Both the position numbers and the translations under genes were made by a program. Positions 6,422 to 13,718 of a stretch of DNA of 18,077 nucleotides are shown in pieces. Numbering within the stretch: the first letter of the stretch is position 1; each line of letters opens with the position of its first letter. Origin of the DNA: an uncultured Bacteroidales bacterium (lineage in GTDB: Bacteria; Bacteroidota; Bacteroidia; Bacteroidales; Bacteroidaceae); contig CAMAMZ010000023.1 of the NCBI GenBank assembly GCA_945837185.1, positions 1-18,077 on the forward strand, in the 5' to 3' direction. The notes under the pieces were generated by a model, which was not told where the DNA came from, searched no databases, and was given only the letters and a program-made list of their open reading frames with translations.

Positions 6422-8899
6422 TCAATCTTGGAAATACACCCTTTTTACACGATTGCTCACACCCGTAAGCACTTCATAGGGGATGGTATCGAGGGCATCG
6501 CTCAATACCGTTACAGGCAACTGGTCTCCAAAGATCTCTACGCTATCTCCTTCCTGACAAGGTATGCCTGTCACATCTATCATGCACACGTCCATACAAA
6601 TATTGCCCACATAGGGTGCTTTCATGCCATGAACAAGGCAGTAACCACGACGATTGCCTAAATGGCGGTTCAAGCCATCGGCATAGCCTATGGGCAGCGC
6701 CGCAATTACACTATCACGGGTCAACACACCCTTGCGACTGTAGCCTACGGTTTCTCCTGCCGGTACATTTCGCAACTGCAAGATCGTTGTTTTGAGCGTC
6801 GACACCGTGTGTATCACATGATTATCACGTGGATTGATGCCATACAATCCCAATCCTAACCGGCACATTTCCAACTGCCTTTCCGGGAAATGCTCTATTC
6901 CCGCAGAGTTATCGATATGACGCAGAATAGGATGACTGAAGGCTTGCTGCAATTGCCTGCTGCCTTTGTCGAACAATGCAAACTGCTGGGCACTGAATGC
7001 ATCAAAGGAATCGCTGTCGGAACCTACGAAATGCGAGAATACGGAGCGTGGAATCAAAGCGTTCTGTCGTTTCAGGCGGTCGATAAGGCGATCCATATCA
7101 TGCACGGGGTCAAAACCCAAGCGATGCATTCCTGTATCGAGTTTCACATGCACAGGGAATCCCGTGATACCTTCTTTCTCCGCAGCTTTGATAAGTGCCT
7201 CCAACAGTCGGAAAGAATACACTTCCGGCTCCAAGTCATAGTCGAAGAGGGTTTTGAAGGCTGTCATTTCCGGATTCATTACCATAATATTGGCGGTAAT
7301 ACCATTCTTGCGGAGCGTCACTCCCTCATCGGCCACAGCCACAGCCAGATAGTCTACCCTATGGTCTTGTAAGGTTTTGGCTATCTCTACCGATCCAGCC
7401 CCATAGGCATCAGCCTTAATCATACATACCAATTTCGTTTCGGGTTTCATCATGGCACGATAGGCATTGAGATTCTTTACCACTGCCCCAAGATTCACTT
7501 CCAAAATGGTTTCATGCACTTTCTGCACCAACAATTCCGTCAAATGGTCAAAACCAAATCTTCGGGCACCTTTGAGCAGAATCACCTCATCGTGCAGTTC
7601 GTGGAACACCTTGCTTGCCACAAACTCCTCTACTGTGGTGAAGAAATATTTCCTGTTGATGGCTATTTGCCGGGCCTGTGCGCTCACCTGCTCACCGATG
7701 CCAATAAACTTCTCCACACCACGCTCAACACAAAGGCTCGACACCTCCTGGTATAAGCGTATGGGGTCTTCGCCACTCTGTACGATATCGCTTAGAATCA
7801 ATGTGCGGCTTCGCCCTCTATGGTCGGGTCTGCGACTCATGAAGTCGAGGGCTATATCGAGCGAATTGATATCGGAATTATAGGAGTCATTGATGAGTGT
7901 GCAACCTCGCTGCCCTTCTTTCACTTCCAAACGCATCGCCACAGGTTCCAGTAAAGGCATGCGTTCTGACAAGTCGGCCTTACTTACCCCCAGATGCAAG
8001 GCTATCAGTGCACTCACCATGGCATTGGTGATAGAGGCATCATCGATGAAAGGCAGGGTGAAAGAGCCTTCCTCACCACCTTTATATATATAGGTAACTG
8101 TTGTGCTCGTTACATCTTTGCGTACAGTTTGGATATAGAAGGCGGCATCACGATTATGATACGACCAGCATAAAGGTGTTCCTGTATAGGCTCCGGCCTT
8201 TACAACACGGTCTATCAGTTCGTCATCAGCATCATACACCAGGGTTTCCGCATCCAGAAACAGTTGTGCCTTTTCTGCACATTTCGCTTCCATCGAGGCG
8301 AAATTCTCCTGATGGGCTGCCCCTATGTTGGTGATAACGGAAATGGTAGGCTGGATGATGGCTTGCAATGGACGCATCTCACCGGGTTCGCTTATGCCGG
8401 CTTCAAATATGCCAACCTGTGTATGTTCATCCAAATGCCATACAGAAAGGGGCACTCCAATTTGAGAATTATAGCTTCTTGGACTTCTCGTCACGTTCCA
8501 TTGCGGGGAAAGCAACTGATAAAGCCATTCCTTCACCATGGTCTTGCCATTGCTTCCGGTGATACCCACTACAGGGATATTGAACTCCTCACGATGGCGT
8601 TCTGCCAAGCGTTGCAGGGCTTTCAATGTGTCTGTCACCTTGAGGAATGTCGCTTTCGGATACTGCTCTTCATACGCTTCGGGCAACGTTGTCACAACGA
8701 AACAACGCACGCCTCTCCTATACAGTTCTGGTATATAATGCTGCCCATCGTTACGAGAGGAACGGAGGGCAAAGAAAAGTGTTTCCTCCGGGAAACAAAG
8801 CGAACGGCTGTCGGTAAGGATAAAACCTATGCGGGACTCCGTTGTACCATAGCGGTGCGCACCAATAAGCGTGGTCACCTTTTCGATTGTATACATCAT
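6422..8899 (-). CDS. Bifunctional MurF ligase / alanine racemase fusion
   Basis: The 825-residue protein joins two steps of D-alanine-dependent peptidoglycan precursor synthesis. Residues 1 to about 463 form UDP-MurNAc-tripeptide:D-Ala-D-Ala ligase: the ATP-binding loop GITGSNGKT is at 112-120, the Mur central-domain signature NIGAAHQENF at 191-200, and the INDSYNS block near 336-342. Residues from about 464 onward form a PLP-dependent alanine racemase. The PLP lysine is K495 in MIKADAYGAGS, the catalytic-base tyrosine is Y720 in TVGYSRKG, and other racemase blocks are VKLDTGMHRLG and GNICMDVCMIDVT. The racemase would make D-alanine, which the ligase uses after Ddl dimerises it. This fusion is widespread in Bacteroidota. 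The start is one of two adjacent ATG codons. Both halves keep their key residues, so both are expected to be active. The gene lies 56 bases downstream of the GSCFA gene and has its own -7 box. Confidence 0.95.
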   Translation of the reverse strand: MMYTIEKVTTLIGAHRYGTTESRIGFILTDSRSLCFPEETLFFALRSSRNDGQHYIPELYRRGVRCFVVTTLPEAYEEQYPKATFLKVTDTLKALQRLAERHREEFNIPVVGITGSNGKTMVKEWLYQLLSPQWNVTRSPRSYNSQIGVPLSVWHLDEHTQVGIFEAGISEPGEMRPLQAIIQPTISVITNIGAAHQENFASMEAKCAEKAQLFLDAETLVYDADDELIDRVVKAGAYTGTPLCWSYHNRDAAFYIQTVRKDVTSTTVTYIYKGGEEGSFTLPFIDDASITNAMVSALIALHLGVSKADLSERMPLLEPVAMRLEVKEGQRGCTLINDSYNSDINSLDIALDFMSRRPDHRGRSRTLILSDIVQSGEDPIRLYQEVSSLCVERGVEKFIGIGEQVSAQARQIAINRKYFFTTVEEFVASKVFHELHDEVILLKGARRFGFDHLTELLVQKVHETILEVNLGAVVKNLNAYRAMMKPETKLVCMIKADAYGAGSVEIAKTLQDHRVDYLAVAVADEGVTLRKNGITANIMVMNPEMTAFKTLFDYDLEPEVYSFRLLEALIKAAEKEGITGFPVHVKLDTGMHRLGFDPVHDMDRLIDRLKRQNALIPRSVFSHFVGSDSDSFDAFSAQQFALFDKGSRQLQQAFSHPILRHIDNSAGIEHFPERQLEMCRLGLGLYGINPRDNHVIHTVSTLKTTILQLRNVPAGETVGYSRKGVLTRDSVIAALPIGYADGLNRHLGNRRGYCLVHGMKAPYVGNICMDVCMIDVTGIPCQEGDSVEIFGDQLPVTVLSDALDTIPYEVLTGVSNRVKRVYFQD

Positions 8900-8934
8900 C
8901 GTCTATATCCTATATTGAGTTGCGAATTATACTG

Positions 8935-8942
8935 CAAAGGTA
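8935..8942 (-). promoter_or_regulatory. -7 box upstream of murF-alr
   Basis: The minus strand reads TACCTTTG, matching TAnnTTTG, in the 56-base gap between the GSCFA gene and murF-alr. A TTTTC about 21 bases upstream, inside the GSCFA coding end, is a weak -33 candidate. Transcription would start about 30 bases before the ATG. The fusion gene may therefore have its own promoter as well as any read-through from the GSCFA gene. Confidence 0.45.
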
Positions 8943-8955
8943 GGATATTTTTCTT

Positions 8956-9783
8956 TTAGAATGAAAATTCAGGGTATTTTTTTCGGAGTTCCTCCACCTG
9001 CGCTAAAGTTTTTTCTTTGAATTGACGATATTCTTCGCTCTCAGGGTGAAGCGGACGATGGGCCAAAGCAGCACGCAGCGGCTGCCATGCTTTAAGAAAA
9101 TCTACTGTCTCTGCAGCGAAATAGGTTTCGCCGAATCTTCGTCCTATGTAGTCAACAGCTTGTTGCGAAGGATGCAACATATCAGGTGCATAGAATCGAT
9201 AGTCGCGCAATTCGTCATTGATGAGTTCATAAGCAGGGAAATAGCTTACCCCCTCCATCTTTCTGACGACTTCATCGGCACCGAGCAGAAGAGTTGCCTT
9301 GGAGAGTTGACTTTCATGGAAGCCATATTTTCGATAACGGATGGGGCTCACCGTGAGTATGACATGGATGTCGGGGCAATGCTGGCGCAGCAAACGGATG
9401 GCGGCACAGAGTTCCTCACCCACTTGGGTTACATTAAGTGTCTGTTCCGTAAACAGCCGTTGCGGACGTTTTTCACAGTTGTCAACCACTTCTCCTGTTT
9501 CATTCAGGATATAGATGTGATTGGTTCCCAGGGTTAGCACTGCCGCGGCATAGGAAGTATCATCCGTGGTTGTCTGCAACAATCGTTCTATGGTATGTCG
9601 CACACTGACAGGGTTGTACATCACTCCATAGGGATTCACCGTAACACGAAATCCATCCTCACGGAATCGCTCTCCCATATTGGCGGCGAAACAACTTCCC
9701 ACAAAAAGAAGGCGTGCGCAGGGTTTTATTTTCCATGCTGATACGGGTATATCCACAACTGTCTGCAACTCTGTTTCTTTCAT
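8956..9783 (-). CDS. GSCFA-family protein (SGNH-hydrolase-like)
   Basis: From the ATG at 9783 the protein has 275 residues. The frame stays open to an ATG at 9855, but that stretch covers a -7 box and one arm of an inverted repeat, so the shorter start is preferred. The name-giving motif FVGSCFA holds S30 and C31. AVLTLGTNHIY, LTVSPIRYRKYG with ESQLSKATLL, and the terminal DMLHPS (D201, H204) match GSCFA and resemble blocks I, III and V of SGNH hydrolases, with the D-x-x-H pair as the likely catalytic acid and base. No signal peptide is visible, so it is probably cytoplasmic. The reaction is unknown; an esterase or acyltransferase role is a guess from the fold. I recall the pairing with murF-alr from other Bacteroidota, which hints at a cell-envelope role, but that is inference. 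Confidence 0.85.
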   Translation of the reverse strand: MKETELQTVVDIPVSAWKIKPCARLLFVGSCFAANMGERFREDGFRVTVNPYGVMYNPVSVRHTIERLLQTTTDDTSYAAAVLTLGTNHIYILNETGEVVDNCEKRPQRLFTEQTLNVTQVGEELCAAIRLLRQHCPDIHVILTVSPIRYRKYGFHESQLSKATLLLGADEVVRKMEGVSYFPAYELINDELRDYRFYAPDMLHPSQQAVDYIGRRFGETYFAAETVDFLKAWQPLRAALAHRPLHPESEEYRQFKEKTLAQVEELRKKYPEFSF

Positions 9784-9820
9784 AACGCAATACTTTTTAT
9801 ACCCATTGAGATTATTTGTG

Positions 9821-9828
9821 CAAAAATA
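9821..9828 (-). promoter_or_regulatory. -7 box upstream of the GSCFA gene
   Basis: The minus strand reads TATTTTTG, fitting TAnnTTTG, about 37 bases before the preferred ATG. No TTTG or TTG lies at -33 spacing; that position falls on the left arm of the 13-base inverted repeat (9840-9852). A factor or structure at that arm could therefore affect this promoter. Confidence 0.35.
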
Positions 9829-9895
9829 GTGATTGAAAAGCGGTAGTACTGCCATGGCCAGAAAGGGCTATCATTTCATGGCATGCAATGCCTTC

Positions 9896-9988
9896 TTCAG
9901 AGAAGATATACTTACTTGCCTGAGAAGATATACTTACTTTGCTTGAGAAGATATACTTACTTGGTCTGAGAAGTATATCTTCTCTGAA
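9896..9988. repeat. 18-base inner inverted repeat
   Basis: TTCAGAGAAGATATACTT at 9896-9913 is the exact reverse complement of 9971-9988. The 57-base loop contains direct copies 2 and 3. The nearer copy 3 can instead form a 14-base stem (9945-9958 with 9971-9984) around a 12-base loop, and copy 2 a 14-base stem around a 35-base loop. Neither side of the compact hairpin is followed by a T-tract. Confidence 0.8.
9900..9985 (+). repeat. Three direct copies plus one inverted copy of an 18-base unit
   Basis: The unit GAGAAGATATACTTACTT occurs without mismatch at 9900-9917, 9922-9939 and 9945-9962, separated by 4 and 5 bases of changing sequence. A fourth unit at 9968-9985 begins with the same GAGAAG but then reads as the reverse complement: AAGTATATCTTCTC (9971-9984) pairs exactly with the first 14 bases of every direct copy. 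This allows three mutually exclusive hairpins. The pairing with copy 1 extends to 18 bases. The spacers are far too short for a CRISPR array. Confidence 0.85.
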
Positions 9989-10024
9989 ATAGCAGTACTA
10001 CCGCATGACTGCATAAACCGAAAC

Positions 10025-11371
10025 TTATCGTAATGCCTCGAGCACATCCTTGATACGGGTATCGCTCGGGCGATAAGCACCATATTTATACAGTTTCCCT
10101 TGACGGTCGTAAATCAGGAAGAAGGGGATGCCGCGCACATTGAGGGCCTCACATAGCTTGTTGCCACGGTCCACAAACTGATTCCCCTCCAACTTAAGCT
10201 GGTTCACCTTCTGTTTCCAGGCGTTTTCATCTTTATCGATGGACACAGACAGGAAGACAACATCTTTGTTTTGCAACTCCTTCTCCAACTTCTGGAGGTA
10301 GGGAATCTCCTTGATACATGGCACACACCATGAGGCCCACAAGTCGATATATAGATATTTACCCTGGAACTGCGAGATATCAACCTTCCTGCCATTGAGG
10401 TCATAAAGCGTTACGCCATCGGGGAAGGCAGTGCCTTTCACCGTAGCTTTCTTACGACAAAACTCCTCGACATAACGCTGCGGCAACCCAAACTTTTCGG
10501 TCACGAGTTTCAATTCCGCTAATCCTTCGTCAAAGCGTTGGGCAAAGGGGAAGGTGGTGATGTAGCGCGTGAGCAGCGTTTGCGTAACATCAGATACCAC
10601 TGCGGGACATTGATAGCGCTGATGCAAGGAGTTGAGTTGTGCCTCAAGCGTGGCACCCTCGAGTGTTGTGGCTGCCAACCGGGGCAGTTGCTGGAACGAT
10701 AAAGCCATTTCGCAATCAATGGGGTCGGTGAGCCGCTTCAAAAGCGCAGGGTCATTAAATCCCATCTCTGCCGATGTGCGCCCTGTAGAGAAACGCATGC
10801 CTTCTATAGCCTCGTAGATGAGGGCAACTGCCCACAGACGGATATAACTGGCAACATGGGGAGCAATGCCCCCTTTGGCAAGGATGCTGTCGGCATCGGT
10901 GCCATAGCCCAACACCAACTGTCGCAAAGGCTCTTTTTCCATTTTCATACCTTCTTGCCACAAACGGTAGGCACGTTTGTTATAGCAGGCATTGTAAGCT
11001 TGCAAGGCCTTGCCATTGGCATCCTGCCGCACAGCAGTCAACCTTCCCTCTACGAAAGCGAGACGCAAGGTAGTGACACCGTTGTTGTTCTGCAAGGAAA
11101 CAGGCAGAATGGTTTGGCTCTGCTTGCTCACCCCTGTGACACGGTATATGCCCCATGGCGACAACTTTGTTTTACCATGCAGCTTGCCGTCAGCGAAATA
11201 CAGGGTGTCGGGAGTGGTGAATTTTTCGCCTGTCACCGGAGCAACAAACAGGCGCTGTCCTTCTGGGACAGTGCCTGTAAGTGTTCCTTCGACAGTTAAT
11301 TGCTGTGCCATGGCTATGGTGGAACTACATGCCACACACAATCCTAAAGCTATCTGTCGAAATCTTGTCAT
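10025..11371 (-). CDS. Secreted TlpA-like thioredoxin-fold protein
   Basis: The protein has 448 residues with a signal peptide at about 1-22 (likely cut after AMA). An N-terminal beta-rich region (about 23-115) resembles the DUF4369-type leader of many Bacteroidota TlpA proteins, and a helical middle region (about 120-305) follows. The C-terminal thioredoxin domain (about 310-448) has the redox motif WCVPC with C349 and C352, and the cis-proline loop GIPFF with P416. It should act outside the cytoplasm as a thiol:disulfide reductase or similar, but its partner is unknown. Its ATG overlaps the stop of the PKD-like gene by 1 base (TAATG), indicating translational coupling. It is the last gene of the SUS-like operon. 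A cysteine in LCVAC is a poor lipobox, so a soluble periplasmic form is favoured over a lipoprotein. Confidence 0.85.
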   Translation of the reverse strand: MTRFRQIALGLCVACSSTIAMAQQLTVEGTLTGTVPEGQRLFVAPVTGEKFTTPDTLYFADGKLHGKTKLSPWGIYRVTGVSKQSQTILPVSLQNNNGVTTLRLAFVEGRLTAVRQDANGKALQAYNACYNKRAYRLWQEGMKMEKEPLRQLVLGYGTDADSILAKGGIAPHVASYIRLWAVALIYEAIEGMRFSTGRTSAEMGFNDPALLKRLTDPIDCEMALSFQQLPRLAATTLEGATLEAQLNSLHQRYQCPAVVSDVTQTLLTRYITTFPFAQRFDEGLAELKLVTEKFGLPQRYVEEFCRKKATVKGTAFPDGVTLYDLNGRKVDISQFQGKYLYIDLWASWCVPCIKEIPYLQKLEKELQNKDVVFLSVSIDKDENAWKQKVNQLKLEGNQFVDRGNKLCEALNVRGIPFFLIYDRQGKLYKYGAYRPSDTRIKDVLEALR

Positions 11372-12906
11372 TACTGAATACTGGGTTTATACATTACACT
11401 CGAGATGCGTCCGGCACAATTCTTATATTCTGCCTTCGCCTTCACAGCAGCAGCATTATCGGTGCGCACATCCTTACAGTCGTAGATATAGAAGTTGCCA
11501 CGCTGTGTTGTCTTGTCGTAGGTAGCCACATACAACTCGTCGGTCGAGAGATTAGTGTCTAAGAACGTAATTTCCTCATTGGCAGCAAACTGAATAGCAT
11601 ATTGGCTCTTATCGGGCAATGCAAAGTCGGTAGAAGTGAGAAGAACATAAACCGCGTTATCTACCGGATAATAGTAGCGCAACTGCTTGGCAGAGGGCAC
11701 AACCTTAGCACCCTGGGCAGGCACGGCCGTCGTTGCTGTAGGTGTGAACTCCTGACGGGTAAAATTGCTATTTATATAATAATATGAATCTACCGAATTG
11801 TTCCAAAGCGTCAAGTCACCTGTTTCATTTTCACGAGAAAGGATGTAGGAAGGCGTTACATTGTTGCTCCCTGGCGCTGTTCCATAGAAGGCCGTAAGGA
11901 GAGTATGCCCATCAAGCAAGTCGCTGGTGTCTGGGAAATAGGTATCCAGACCAAAATAAGGCGCATAGGCACTGAAGAAGGCCACCTTGTTCTCAGCGTA
12001 GTTCATATAGAAAGTGAACAGGCTTTCACTGCCCCACGAAGTGTATTTACAAGGCAGGAAGCCATCGGCATTGCAGCCTTTGAAATACTGATACTCGTAG
12101 GGGAACATATAGGTGAGATTGATATGTACAAACTGCTTTGTGCTGCTATCAAACGCCCACGGCGTATAAGAGTCGGGCATAAAGTGCGTGGCCTTGAATC
12201 CCGGATACAAGTCTTCATACTTTATATCGGTAATAATCGTAAAGTTATTGGGGTCAATAACATAGCAATGCTTGTCGGTAGACACCAATACACGTCTGAC
12301 GGTTTTAGGCCATGTGACGGTACCCAAAGCGGCACTGACCAATCCATCCTCCGAATATCCCTCATTCATCTTCTCCAAGCTATGCTCAATGACAACAGAC
12401 GTTTTGCCAGCCGCAATCTCTTCGGGCGTCAGAATTTTGACAAAGGCCAAGTTTCCCTTACCATTGGCATCAGTAGAGGTGATCAGATACCCCTCTTCAA
12501 AGGTACGGTTCACATTGATACGATAGTCTACCGCCTTACCCACCTTGCCATCGGTCACTGTGAGGTGTGCATAATAGGAACCACCGGTTTCAAACTTATA
12601 GTTCAAGTCGCGTTCGGTACTTACCTCTTCCAAGGCACCCATTACACCATTGGCATAGGTGCCAATCTTCCAAGAATAGGTAAGGTTGCTTTCCTCTCCA
12701 CCTTTGTAGGTGATTTCCGGTGTGATGACACATTCGTCACCCAGATAGATATTATAGGTGAGCATCTCGCTCAGCCCCTCTCCCTTGACGGTAAGCTGAG
12801 GAATGGCACCGCCACCCTCTGTACTGTCGTCGGAGACGCAGGAAACGATGCCCAAAGAAAGGGAAGCCATGAGCATCCATGCGGAAAATATTCTATTTAC
12901 TTTCAT
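11371..12906 (-). CDS. PKD-like family lipoprotein
   Basis: This 511-residue protein begins with a lipoprotein signal ending in SLGIVSC, with the lipidated cysteine at C23. The next residues (VSDDSTEG) are acidic, like known surface-export signals of Bacteroidota lipoproteins, so it probably faces outward. Residues about 35-130 form Ig/PKD-like repeats (YNIYLGDECVITPEITY, then LTYSWKIG and YAHLTVTDG). The remainder (about 135-505) looks beta-rich, with recurring pieces such as GYLITSTDANGKGNLAFVKI and HCYVIDPNNF that suggest a propeller-like fold. It matches the PKD-like lipoproteins commonly found with DUF4843 genes in SusCD operons. It may be an accessory cargo-binding subunit; no enzymatic motif is seen. 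It starts 32 bases after the DUF4843 gene. Confidence 0.82.
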   Translation of the reverse strand: MKVNRIFSAWMLMASLSLGIVSCVSDDSTEGGGAIPQLTVKGEGLSEMLTYNIYLGDECVITPEITYKGGEESNLTYSWKIGTYANGVMGALEEVSTERDLNYKFETGGSYYAHLTVTDGKVGKAVDYRINVNRTFEEGYLITSTDANGKGNLAFVKILTPEEIAAGKTSVVIEHSLEKMNEGYSEDGLVSAALGTVTWPKTVRRVLVSTDKHCYVIDPNNFTIITDIKYEDLYPGFKATHFMPDSYTPWAFDSSTKQFVHINLTYMFPYEYQYFKGCNADGFLPCKYTSWGSESLFTFYMNYAENKVAFFSAYAPYFGLDTYFPDTSDLLDGHTLLTAFYGTAPGSNNVTPSYILSRENETGDLTLWNNSVDSYYYINSNFTRQEFTPTATTAVPAQGAKVVPSAKQLRYYYPVDNAVYVLLTSTDFALPDKSQYAIQFAANEEITFLDTNLSTDELYVATYDKTTQRGNFYIYDCKDVRTDNAAAVKAKAEYKNCAGRISSVMYKPSIQ

Positions 12907-12938
12907 TGTTTCTTCGTTTTATGACATTGTGTTGAACC

Positions 12939-13700
12939 TTAGTTAACCACCGGTATAGCTTGCCATTCAATATCGTCTTTGGTTTCGTTATACATCGGTA
13001 TCAAGACATATTGTGCAAGGAAGGCATCGTACATAGCAAGTGGTCCTTGCACAGACTTGCCGTTTACAAAGTAATCGCCATAACGAGCTATCATTTCCTC
13101 GAAGACATCTTTGTTCGCCTTGGGAGCCAGCTCATAGAAATACTTAAAGAAGAGCTGGGCATTCTCGAATGAATAAACCGGCATAGGTGACCATGTGGAC
13201 CACCAACTGGGACGCACCGTCGGACGGATGTCAGAGCCTTTCACCGTAAAGGTTTTCTGTCCTGTGGGAGCAAGGTCATCGCTTGTTACAATCTCCAAAC
13301 GCAGGGCTAAAGCACGCTCCTGGAAGGTAGGATCATCGGGACGAAGCAACTTCACGCGCACCGTGTCTTCCACACGATTGGCACGAAGCAACGCACGGTC
13401 GATAACATAATGTGTGCCCTCTACCATTTCAGTTTCGTCTGCCACTACCTTCAGGGCAATCGTACGATCCTTGTCGGAAGGCATACCCATCAGCGACACA
13501 GGGATTTCTACAATATGCTCGTTGGCAAAATCGTAGCCGAAATTGTAGCTGATAACGGAATCGTTGACATTCTTCTCGTTCTTATAGTCGAAGAAGACAT
13601 TGTCTTTTTGTGTGATGTCGTACAACTTATAGTCGTCTTCGCTACAAGCTGTGAACGCGAGCAGTGCGAGCACTGCCCATACACTTTTCCATATTTTCAT
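12939..13700 (-). CDS. DUF4843 domain lipoprotein of a SusCD operon
   Basis: From the ATG at 13700 the protein has 253 residues. Another ATG six codons upstream (13718) touches the susD stop directly. The internal ATG is preferred because AAAGGA precedes it at normal ribosome-binding distance and it gives a compact signal peptide. The lipobox LLAFTAC puts the lipidated cysteine at residue 19, followed by acidic SEDDYK, which suggests surface exposure. The body, with NVFFDYKN near the N terminus and IVEIPVSLMG, GTHYVIDRALLRANRVEDT and RALALRLEIVTSD following, matches DUF4843, a family of unknown function linked to SusC/SusD pairs. The C-terminal half is helical and tryptophan-rich (RPSWWSTWSPMPVYSFENAQ). 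An accessory cargo-binding role is the likeliest inference. Confidence 0.85.
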   Translation of the reverse strand: MKIWKSVWAVLALLAFTACSEDDYKLYDITQKDNVFFDYKNEKNVNDSVISYNFGYDFANEHIVEIPVSLMGMPSDKDRTIALKVVADETEMVEGTHYVIDRALLRANRVEDTVRVKLLRPDDPTFQERALALRLEIVTSDDLAPTGQKTFTVKGSDIRPTVRPSWWSTWSPMPVYSFENAQLFFKYFYELAPKANKDVFEEMIARYGDYFVNGKSVQGPLAMYDAFLAQYVLIPMYNETKDDIEWQAIPVVN

Positions 13701-13718
13701 TGTTGTTCCTTTCTTCAT

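Larger units (their letters stand above)
9840..10004. repeat. 165-base structured non-coding element bounded by a 13-base inverted repeat
   Basis: GCGGTAGTACTGC at 9840-9852 and its exact reverse complement at 9992-10004 bound the element. Inside are smaller symmetric pieces: the palindrome GCCATGGC (9851-9858), GGCAT/ATGCC arms (9880-9884 and 9888-9892) and the repeat array described separately. No reading frame is supported because the internal repeat period is 22-23 bases. Read on the minus strand, the distal arm is followed by TTTTC, so the element could end transcription of the SUS-like operon, though the loop would be unusually large. No target-site duplication is obvious at its edges and no transposase or invertase is nearby. 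It could be a small dispersed repeat, an RNA processing or termination structure, or a protein-binding array. Confidence 0.75.

Noticed and set aside
9784..9855. 24-residue N-terminal extension of the GSCFA protein
   Set aside because: It covers a -7 box and part of the inverted-repeat arm, and the family normally starts about 25-30 residues before the GSCFA motif, which fits the ATG at 9783.
9900..9985. CRISPR array
   Set aside because: The spacers are only 4-5 bases, the last unit is inverted, and no cas genes are nearby.
9840..10004. Invertible promoter of the Bacteroidota phase-variation type
   Set aside because: The arms and size are suggestive, but no TAnnTTTG box was found inside in either orientation (only an off-by-one TACTTTG), and no invertase gene is in the window. 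Kept only as an alternative to test.
9840..10004. Miniature transposable element
   Set aside because: Terminal inverted repeats are present, but there is no obvious target-site duplication at the edges and no transposase. Whether it is dispersed cannot be judged from one copy.
10025..11371. TlpA-like protein as a lipoprotein
   Set aside because: The candidate lipobox LCVAC has a cysteine at -3, whereas AMA followed by QQ is a normal signal peptidase I site.
11905..12924. 339-codon open frame on the plus strand
   Set aside because: It lies wholly opposite the PKD-like lipoprotein gene, which has a signal peptide, family similarity and operon context. The opposite frame shows no recognisable domain.
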